DNA of 64,000 nt, taken from positions 186,001 through 250,000 of the forward strand of contig JAXLRH010000002.1 of the NCBI GenBank assembly GCA_046331245.1. Reading direction: 5' to 3'. The notes beneath the pieces are model-generated. The model made no database searches. It saw only the letters and a list, made by a program, of their open reading frames with translations, and was not told where the DNA came from. Position 1 is the stretch's first letter. Each line of letters opens with the position of its first letter. Shown here one piece after another: positions 57,859 to 64,000 of the stretch. Both the position numbers and the translations under genes were made by a program. This DNA is from SSF14 sp046331245. GTDB lineage: Bacteria; Actinomycetota; Acidimicrobiia; Acidimicrobiales; Microtrichaceae.

Positions 57859-58781
57859 GACGCGACCTCGGTGATCTCGACGAGGACGGCGTCGGGCCCG
57901 TCGACGGTGGAACGGCGGCGCACGGTGAGCCGCGGGTTGAACACGCGGGCCAGGCCGTCGCCGAACCAGCCGAACGCGAGGCCGGCGATCGCGATGGCGA
58001 AGGCCGGACCGAGCGCACCCGCCGGCGCGTTGCGGAAGTTCTTCACGCCCTGGTCGAGCAGCACTCCCCAGTCGATGGTGAAGCGCTCGCGAGCGCCCAC
58101 CTCCGGCTGCACGCCGAGGCCGAGGAAGCTGAGCGCCGAGATGGCGATGAGGCACTGGCCGAACGTCGAGAACACCGCCACCACGAGCGCGTCGGCGATG
58201 TTGCCGAGGATGTAGCGCGTGCTGATGCGCAGGCGCGACAGGCCGAGCAGCCGCGCCGCGGCGACGAAGTCGCGCCCGGCAACCGCCGACGCCGACGTCA
58301 GCGTGAGGCGGGCGAAGAAGGGCGCGAACGACAGGCCGATCGCGACCATGGCCGCACCGGCGCCCCGCTCCAGCACGGTGACCACGAGGACGCTCAGGAG
58401 GATCGAGGGGAAGCCGAGCCACGTGTCGATGACCGCGCTCCCGGCCCGCTGCACCCGGCCTCCCGCTGCGGCGACCCCCGCTCCCAGCAGGATGCCGACG
58501 ACCGCGGCGATGAGCACCGAGCCCGACGCCAGCAGCAGCGACAGGCGGGTGCCGACCAACGTGCGGGCCAGCAGGTCACGGCCGGCGCCGTCGGTGCCCA
58601 GCAGGTGATCCGCCGAGCGCGGCGAGAACAGGTGCAGGTAGTCCGAGGCCGTGGCCTTGTCGCCCCACACCGACGGGGCGATGACGGCGACCACGACCAA
58701 CGCCACGAGCAGCAGCAGGCCGACGACGCCCGTCGGCGTCGACAGCAGGGCGCGGAGCCTCGCCTTCCGCACGCGCCTCAC
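57855..58781 (-). CDS. peptide/nickel ABC transporter permease, DppC type
   Basis: A 308-residue permease with about six helices: N-terminal LLGTDGAGRDLLARTLVGTR, the standard DppC/OppC_N landmark, and an EAA loop near VAAARLLGLSRLRISTRYILGNI. The start is GTG 58781, 13 bp after the DppB stop. It forms the membrane channel with DppB. Confidence 0.93.
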   Translation of the reverse strand: MRRVRKARLRALLSTPTGVVGLLLLVALVVVAVIAPSVWGDKATASDYLHLFSPRSADHLLGTDGAGRDLLARTLVGTRLSLLLASGSVLIAAVVGILLGAGVAAAGGRVQRAGSAVIDTWLGFPSILLSVLVVTVLERGAGAAMVAIGLSFAPFFARLTLTSASAVAGRDFVAAARLLGLSRLRISTRYILGNIADALVVAVFSTFGQCLIAISALSFLGLGVQPEVGARERFTIDWGVLLDQGVKNFRNAPAGALGPAFAIAIAGLAFGWFGDGLARVFNPRLTVRRRSTVDGPDAVLVEITEVAS

Positions 58782-58794
58782 GCGACTCCGCCGA

Positions 58795-59754
58795 TCACTC
58801 CGCCACCAACGTTCGTGGGTCGAGCGTCGCGAGCAGCACGTCGACCACCGTGTTCACCGCGACCACCATGAAGCCGAACAGCAGCGAGATGGCCATCACC
58901 ACCGGGTAGTCGCCGAGCTGCACGGCGTTGATGAGCGTGGTGCCCAACCCGTTGCGCCCGAAGATGCCCTCCACCACGACAGCGCCGCCGAGGAGCGAGG
59001 CGAAGAGCACCCCGCCGATGGTGAGCGCCGGCGTGAGCACGTTCGGCACGACGTCACGCAGGTAGAGGTGGCGCCGCGGCAGCCACTTGCTGGTCGCCGT
59101 GCGCACGTAGTCCTGCTGCAGCACGTCGAGCGTCTCGATACGCACGACGCGGGCCAGGAGGAAGCCCGGGCCGAGGCCGAGCGCGAGAGACGGCAGCACC
59201 TCGTCGAGCAGCCCTCCCTCGGGGATACGCGGGAAGATCGACCAGGTGTAGGCGAAGAAGAACACGCCCACGACCGCCAGCACGTACGGAGGGATCGAGC
59301 CGACGAAGCCACTGACACCGCTGAACACGACGTCGAGCCACCGTCGCCGGCCGTCGGTGAGCGCACCCACGAGCACGCCGAGCGGCACCCCGATGGCCAG
59401 CATCACGATCGTGCCCCCGGCGGCGAGCCGCAGCGTCGAGCCGAGGCGATCCGAGATGATCGAGGTCACCCGCTGACTGGTCTGGAACGAGCGGCCGAAG
59501 TCGAAGGTGAAGGCTGCGCCCAGCGTCTCGACGTACTGCACCGGCAACGACCGGTCGAGATGCAGGTCGTGGCGCGCTTCCTTCAACGCCCGTGCCTGGT
59601 CCGCGGCGGAGCGGTCGGTCTGCATGCCGATCGCCTTGCGGGCCGGATCGCCCGGCACGAGCCGCACCGTGAGGAACGTGGCCGTCACCAGCACCACGGA
59701 CACCACGACGACGCGCACCACGCGCCGCAGCAGGAATCGACCCCACCGCGCCAC
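58795..59754 (-). CDS. peptide/nickel ABC transporter permease, DppB type
   Basis: A 319-residue permease with about six helices. RLVPGDPARKAIG and the loop DYVRTATSKWLPRRHLYLRDVVPN match the DppB/OppB EAA region. The start is GTG 59754, 6 bp after the binding-protein stop. Like its partner it lacks features that would separate dipeptide, oligopeptide or nickel transport. Confidence 0.93.
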   Translation of the reverse strand: MARWGRFLLRRVVRVVVVSVVLVTATFLTVRLVPGDPARKAIGMQTDRSAADQARALKEARHDLHLDRSLPVQYVETLGAAFTFDFGRSFQTSQRVTSIISDRLGSTLRLAAGGTIVMLAIGVPLGVLVGALTDGRRRWLDVVFSGVSGFVGSIPPYVLAVVGVFFFAYTWSIFPRIPEGGLLDEVLPSLALGLGPGFLLARVVRIETLDVLQQDYVRTATSKWLPRRHLYLRDVVPNVLTPALTIGGVLFASLLGGAVVVEGIFGRNGLGTTLINAVQLGDYPVVMAISLLFGFMVVAVNTVVDVLLATLDPRTLVAE

Positions 59755-59760
59755 GTCAGC

Positions 59761-61428
59761 TCACTTGCTGCGGATCGAGAACGGATCGATCTTGAAGTAC
59801 TGCGAGTTGAAGGTGACGCCGTTGCCGAACCAGTAGTTCGTCGGCTGGTCCATCGGTACGACGTTCGCCGCCTCGAGCACCGACCGCTCCGCCTGCTGCC
59901 ACTTCTGGCACCGCGCACCGGGATCGGCCGCCGGGTCGACGGCGAGGGCCTCCTTCACCAGGTCGTCGAACTCGGTGTTGTTGACCTGGCCGAAGTTGGC
60001 GCCGGCGCCCGTCCCGATCTGGTTCGGCCACAGCGACGGCAGCGGCGACGAGTCGGTGAACGGATAGGAGCCCATGTCGAACTGATCGCTCAGCAGCTTC
60101 GCGATCGACTCGTTGTAGGTGCCGACGAACAGGTTCACGTCGAACCCCCCGGCCTCCAGCGAGTCGGCGATGAACTGCGGGATCTGGCCCTGCATGTTGT
60201 TGCCGACCACCTTGATCGTGAGCTTCGAGCCGTCGGGCTTGGTGCGCTTGCCGTCGGCGCCCTTCTTGTAACCGGCCTCGTCGAGGAACGCAGCGGCGGC
60301 CTCCGGCGAGTACTTCGGCGCGTAGGCCTCGGCGTCCGGCGTGTAGCAGTCGATGTTCGGCGTGAAGAGCGTGCGCCGCGGGGTGCCGAGGCCCTGCGTC
60401 TCGGCCGCGCCGCCCTGCACGCTGTCGAGCAGCATCGCCATGCCCTGGCGGAGCTTCACGTCCGAGGTCGGGGCCGACGGCTTCTGCATGAACAGGATCG
60501 CGTTGGAGCCGTACCCCTGCGCCGGCACCGACACGAGCTTCGAGTCGGCCTGCAGTCGCTTCGCGTCGGTCGACAGGATGCCGGCGATCTGCACCTTGCC
60601 GCTCTCCAGCAGGTCCGCGGCCGTCGCGTCGTCGCTGATGACCTTCAGCGTGACCGTCTTGGGCAGGTCGGCCGCGGTGGTCTCGTCGGGCCACGCCTTG
60701 TAGTCCTCACGGAGCCGCAGGGTGTACTCGTCACCCCGCTTCGCGTTCGCCAGCTCGTAGGGACCGGAGCCCTGCGGGGTCTCCTTCAGGGCAGTGGGGT
60801 TCGCGAGACCCGACGGGCACACGATGAAGCCGGTCGTGGCCAGGCCGGTGAGCATGTCGTTGTTGGGCGACTTGGTCTCGATGGTGACCGTCTTCGCGGC
60901 GGGGTCGGCGGTGACCGACTCCATGCCGTCGGGACCGAAGATCTTGCTCTTGCCGAGGCTGCCAGGATCGTTGCCGAGCGCCTCGTACGAGGCGGCGACG
61001 GCCATGGCGTCGAGCGGCGTGCCATCCGAGCAGGTGAGACCGTCACGGATCGTGAAGACGCCCTTGGTCGGCGTCACCTCCCACTTCGACGCCACGCCCG
61101 GCAGGATCTTGCCGTCGAGCGAGCGGTGCACCATCGCGTCGTAGAGGAAGAGGAACGCCTGCTGCGCGCCGGAGTCGCCGAGCGAGGTGTGCGGGTCGAA
61201 GGAATCGACGTCGAGGCGCATCGCGACGGTGACCGACGCGGGCGCCGGGCCCGACCCCTTCGGGCCCTTGCCGGTGAACTCGTTGGACGTGTCGACCTTG
61301 CCGGACGCCGCCGTGGTGGGAGACCCGTCGGAGCCCTTGGCGTCGTCGGAGCTGCAGCCCGCAGCGACGAGGGCGAGCGCGACCGCGAGCGCGAGCGCGG
61401 CGGAACGGGAGCGGTGGGATCGGAGCAT
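59761..61428 (-). CDS. peptide ABC transporter substrate-binding lipoprotein, DppA/OppA type
   Basis: A 555-residue SBP_bac_5 protein: lipobox AAGCS, a Ser/Thr linker, then VTVAMRLDVDSFDPHTSLGDSGAQQAFLFLYDAM, a typical opening, with GSGPYELANAKRGDEYTLRL and LRQGMAMLLDS later. The large size fits oligopeptide or glycan binding. ATG 61428 is the first gene of the importer, and its upstream frame runs through the divergent hydrolase gene without conservation. Confidence 0.93.
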   Translation of the reverse strand: MLRSHRSRSAALALAVALALVAAGCSSDDAKGSDGSPTTAASGKVDTSNEFTGKGPKGSGPAPASVTVAMRLDVDSFDPHTSLGDSGAQQAFLFLYDAMVHRSLDGKILPGVASKWEVTPTKGVFTIRDGLTCSDGTPLDAMAVAASYEALGNDPGSLGKSKIFGPDGMESVTADPAAKTVTIETKSPNNDMLTGLATTGFIVCPSGLANPTALKETPQGSGPYELANAKRGDEYTLRLREDYKAWPDETTAADLPKTVTLKVISDDATAADLLESGKVQIAGILSTDAKRLQADSKLVSVPAQGYGSNAILFMQKPSAPTSDVKLRQGMAMLLDSVQGGAAETQGLGTPRRTLFTPNIDCYTPDAEAYAPKYSPEAAAAFLDEAGYKKGADGKRTKPDGSKLTIKVVGNNMQGQIPQFIADSLEAGGFDVNLFVGTYNESIAKLLSDQFDMGSYPFTDSSPLPSLWPNQIGTGAGANFGQVNNTEFDDLVKEALAVDPAADPGARCQKWQQAERSVLEAANVVPMDQPTNYWFGNGVTFNSQYFKIDPFSIRSK

Positions 61429-61503
61429 GACGGCACGATAATCCCTGCGCGCCGTCCCGCCGACGACGAGCGGACCGTCGGTGGCCGGTTGTAGCCTCCG
61501 CGC

Positions 61504-62691
61504 ATGGGGACCGAGCCGACGAGCGGCGACGGCGCGAGCCGTCCCGGGGACGACGGATGGGACACATCCATCCTCGACGAGGACTTCGTCAGCGCCGCGG
61601 TCGTGTCGGAACGCTCCGCGCAGGAGCGCCTCGAGCAACGCCTCCGCGACGAGCAGGAGCGCTGGACGGTCGCCGATCGCGAGTTCGAGGAGGAGCGTGT
61701 CGCGCTCGTCGCGCGTGAGCGCCGCACCCGCGCGATGCGGATGGCGGCCGGCGTGGTGATCGTCGCGATCGTCGCCGGCCTCATCGCGTCGATCGTGCAC
61801 GCCGTGTCGTCCGCCACCCCCGTCCGGCCGGCCACGACGTCGCCGGTCGTGGCGCGGCGCCCCACCACGACGGCGTTGAGGTCGGTCATCGCCCGTCGGC
61901 CCTTCGGCGTGAACCATCTCGATCGCGTCTACCGCCGCACCGCGACCGACGGCACGATCCGCGAGCTCCGCACCGAGGTGTGGGTGCCGCTCGGCACCGG
62001 CCCGTTCCCGGTGATCGCCTTCGCCCACGGCAACGACGGCAACCCGAACAAGTTCCACCAGCTCTTCGCCGCATGGGCCACGGCCGGGTACGTCATCGTC
62101 GCACCCCGGTTCCCGGTGAGCGCCGACGACGCGGGACGGAACCTCGCCGACAGCGTCGCCGACGGCCCCGAGCAGAACCTCGACCTGCAGTTCGTGGTGG
62201 TGCAGGCGCTGGCCGACGACCGCGCCGAGTCGACGAAGCAGGATCGGCCCCGGACCCTCGACGAGGACCGGCTCGCGATCGCCGGGCTGTCACTCGGCGG
62301 AGGCACCGCGCTGCAGACCTCCTACACCGACTGCTGCCCGGCCGTACGACCGCGGCTGGTGATCGCGTTCTCGCCGGTCCCCTACGCGACGCATCAGGCC
62401 GCGACGGCTCCGCCGCTCCTCCTCGTGCACGGCACCGCCGACCGCTCGCTCCCGTACCAGGGCTCGGTCGACTACTTCGGCACCGCCGCCAACCGCCGCT
62501 GGTTCGTCACGCTCGACGGCGCGAGCCACGCCGACCCCTACGAGGACTCACCCTCGCCGTACGACCGGCTCGTCCGCGACGTCTCCCTCGGCTTCCTCGA
62601 CCAGTTCCTGCTCGGCGCCGGTGGCGGCGTCACCGCCGCCACCGAGGCCGTCACCGTCTCGGGCCTGGGCTCGATTCAGTCCGCCGGCTGA
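61504..62691 (+). CDS. membrane-anchored alpha/beta hydrolase (dienelactone / cutinase-like)
   Basis: A 395-residue protein with a cytoplasmic charged coiled-coil-like N-terminus (about 20-75), one membrane helix (about 78-102), and an extracytoplasmic hydrolase. The oxyanion region FAHGNDGNPNKF, nucleophile elbow GLSLGG, acid in HGTADRSLPY and histidine in GASHADPY resemble platelet-activating-factor acetylhydrolase and polyester hydrolase-like enzymes. It converges on the HtrA-like gene with a 16-bp overlap. The natural ester is unknown. Confidence 0.85.
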   Translation: MGTEPTSGDGASRPGDDGWDTSILDEDFVSAAVVSERSAQERLEQRLRDEQERWTVADREFEEERVALVARERRTRAMRMAAGVVIVAIVAGLIASIVHAVSSATPVRPATTSPVVARRPTTTALRSVIARRPFGVNHLDRVYRRTATDGTIRELRTEVWVPLGTGPFPVIAFAHGNDGNPNKFHQLFAAWATAGYVIVAPRFPVSADDAGRNLADSVADGPEQNLDLQFVVVQALADDRAESTKQDRPRTLDEDRLAIAGLSLGGGTALQTSYTDCCPAVRPRLVIAFSPVPYATHQAATAPPLLLVHGTADRSLPYQGSVDYFGTAANRRWFVTLDGASHADPYEDSPSPYDRLVRDVSLGFLDQFLLGAGGGVTAATEAVTVSGLGSIQSAG

Positions 62692-63596
62692 TCCGCCGGC
62701 TGTTCCGGCTGAGCAGCGGCGGCAAAGGTCACCTCGATCGAGAGCTCGTCGGCGCCGCGCACCACGTCGACGGTGAGCGGACCGGCCGGGTCGTGCTCGG
62801 CCAACACGGCGAACAGGTCGTCGGGCGATGCCAGCTCGCGGTCGCCGATCGCGACCAGCAGGTCGCCCGAGCGGATTCCGGCCGCCTCGGCCGGGGAGCC
62901 GGCGACGATGCCCCGCACCAGCAGGCCCTGGCGCTCGGCCAGGCCCACCGCCGCCCGCAGCCGCGCGGCGACGTGCGGGGGCGCCACCTCCACGCCGAGC
63001 GTGAGGGGCTCGCGGGAGCGGCCGGCGCTGAGGTCGTCGATCGTCGACCGGAGCGCGGAGGTCGCGAGCTGAGCGGCGGTGAAGCCCTTGCCGAGGCGAT
63101 GGGTGTTCACCGCGACGAGCCGTCCGTCGAGGTCGGCGAGCGGCCCGCCCGACGAGCCCCGCGCCAGCGGGGCGGTGTGCTCGAGCGCGACGGTGATCGG
63201 GCGACCACCGGGCCCGCGGAACGACCGCGACTCCTGGCTCACGGTGCCGACGGTGACGCGCAGGCCCCCGCCGTCGCGGGCGGCCGCCACCACGATCGTG
63301 CCGAGGGCGGGGGCGTCGGTCGCCCACTCGACCGGCGTGGCGTCACCGGTGTCGGTGTCGAGCACCACGAGGTCGTGGCCGGGGTCGACCCCGACGACGG
63401 CGGCCTGGACCGTGCGGCCTCCCTCGAAGGTGAGCTGCACGGTGCGGTCGCGCAGGTTGTGCGCGTTGGTGAGCACGCGGCCCGGAGCGATGACGACGCC
63501 GGCGCCGCGGTGGTCGCGCCCGACCGAGACGGTGGCGGAGGCGAGGCGCTGGGCCGCGGCGCCCACCTGGGACTGGAGTTCGGTGATCAACGACAT
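62676..63596 (-). CDS. HtrA/DegP-like trypsin-fold protease with PDZ domain
   Basis: A 306-residue protein from ATG 63596, which has a GGGAGGG site; a longer frame to 63641 runs through the operator. The catalytic histidine is in TNAHNL, an aspartate in GHDLVVLD, and the serine in RGSSGGPL, where the usual GNSGGP is slightly changed. A PDZ domain follows (GIVAGSPAEAAGIRSGDLLVAIGDREL). There is no signal peptide or membrane helix, which is unusual for HtrA proteases, so it may be cytoplasmic. It diverges from an HxlR regulator. Confidence 0.87.
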   Translation of the reverse strand: MSLITELQSQVGAAAQRLASATVSVGRDHRGAGVVIAPGRVLTNAHNLRDRTVQLTFEGGRTVQAAVVGVDPGHDLVVLDTDTGDATPVEWATDAPALGTIVVAAARDGGGLRVTVGTVSQESRSFRGPGGRPITVALEHTAPLARGSSGGPLADLDGRLVAVNTHRLGKGFTAAQLATSALRSTIDDLSAGRSREPLTLGVEVAPPHVAARLRAAVGLAERQGLLVRGIVAGSPAEAAGIRSGDLLVAIGDRELASPDDLFAVLAEHDPAGPLTVDVVRGADELSIEVTFAAAAQPEQPADQPAD

Positions 63597-63618
63597 GTGC
63601 CCTCCCGGGGCTCGACTT

Positions 63619-63641
63619 GTGACTATGGATTGCGTAGTCAC
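63619..63641. promoter_or_regulatory. HxlR/MarR-type operator in the divergent intergenic region
   Basis: Perfect 7-bp arms GTGACTA and TAGTCAC are separated by 9 bp. A further half site AGTCACTA lies at 63654-63661, and CGACTTG / CAAGTCG flank the region (63613-63619 and 63670-63676). The site lies between the protease start and the HxlR start, so control of both is likely. Confidence 0.6.
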
Positions 63642-63696
63642 TGCACTCTAGCGAGTCACTATCGAATTGCAAGTCGATTCGGCGTAGGCTGACCAC

Positions 63697-64000
63697 ATGG
63701 AGTCCTCACCCCTCGCCCTGGCCGTCGAGCGCATCGGCGACCGCTGGACGCTGCTCATCGTCGACGCGCTCATGGCCGGGCCGCTGAAGTTCGGCGAGCT
63801 CGAGGCGCACGTCACCGGCACGACCAGCGGCATCGCGCCGACCGTGCTCACCAAGCGACTCCGCCAGCTCGAGGCCGACGGCATCGTGGTCGGCCGGCCC
63901 TACACCGAGCGCCCGGTGCGACTGATCTACGAGCTCACCGGGCCCGGCGCGGCCCTCGCCGGCGCCGTGCACCTGCTGCGGGACTGGGGCGCCGCCGTCG
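63697..64000 (+). CDS. HxlR-family winged-helix regulator (truncated at the right window edge)
   Basis: About 101 residues are visible, with no stop before the window ends. The N-terminus PLALAVERIGDRWTLLIVDALMAGPLKFGELE and VLTKRLRQLEADGIVVGRPYTERPVRLIYELT is the MarR-like HxlR winged helix. HxlR proteins sense redox or aldehyde signals in some bacteria. The paired palindrome at 63619-63641 suggests control of itself and the divergent protease. Confidence 0.9.
   Translation, partial: MESSPLALAVERIGDRWTLLIVDALMAGPLKFGELEAHVTGTTSGIAPTVLTKRLRQLEADGIVVGRPYTERPVRLIYELTGPGAALAGAVHLLRDWGAAV

Noticed and set aside
58651..61494. A 947-residue plus-strand open frame across the peptide-transporter genes
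   Set aside because: It is Arg/Glu/His-rich shadow coding caused by high GC; the minus-strand DppA, DppB and DppC proteins are unmistakable.

Overview
The window is a very GC-rich chromosome segment from an actinobacterium. Supporting signs are F420-type enzymes (an LLM-class oxidoreductase and two Ddn-like proteins), DUF2510, LAxTG sortase motifs, threonine-rich stalks, a mycobacterial-type SOS box, many GTG starts and ATGA/GTGA-coupled genes. A chemotaxis operon combined with these traits fits class Acidimicrobiia best; that placement is an inference.

Layout. 1-8.5 kb: an edge-truncated HD-domain gene, a tandem SnoaL-like protein, an MFS exporter behind a palindrome, an LAxTG surface protein, an esterase, and a reverse-transsulfuration pair (CBS plus cystathionine gamma-lyase). 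8.6-20.3 kb: a motility-signalling block with an MCP and a degenerate EAL protein on the minus strand, diverging from cheA-cheW-cheY-mcp-cheB-cheR-cheX-cheY-unknown on the plus strand. 20.3-23.9 kb: a threonine-rich LAxTG surface protein followed by a BcsA-like/PilZ/signal-peptidase fusion. 24-32 kb: a minus-strand organosulfur block with two ABC importers, a TauD-type dioxygenase, a cysteine dioxygenase and an LLM flavoprotein. 32-38 kb: CsoR behind its operator, a secreted phosphoesterase, a DinB-fold protein, TsaC-like and TsaD tRNA-modification genes, and SOS-controlled DNA polymerase IV. 38-42.3 kb: a GGDEF and an HD-GYP protein. 42-52.6 kb: assorted metabolic genes, tRNA-His and tRNA-Lys, an FkbM methyltransferase, a radical-SAM protein, a GAF protein, a matrixin-like protease, and an ECF sigma/anti-sigma pair. 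52.7-64 kb: an ABC-F ATPase, a lone NuoF-like flavoprotein, a complete peptide ABC transporter, a membrane-anchored hydrolase, and an HtrA-like protease diverging from an HxlR regulator that runs off the end.

How it fits together. Five promoter-like sequences share a sigma-28 (FliA/WhiG) pattern, TCAA(G/T)-N16/17-CGA(T/C). They precede cheA, the degenerate EAL gene, the GGDEF gene, the HD-GYP gene and the surface-protein/PilZ-signal-peptidase pair. In three of these (EAL, GGDEF, HD-GYP) the -10 box lies exactly 7 nt before the start codon, which suggests leaderless mRNAs. This points to one regulon joining chemotaxis, c-di-GMP turnover and a c-di-GMP-responsive surface-protein processing enzyme, and it is the most interesting signal here. 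A second novelty is a perfectly conserved 39-bp hairpin found three times at gene 3' ends. No intergenic stretch exceeds about 300 bp. No rRNA, CRISPR array, insertion sequence or phage gene was seen.
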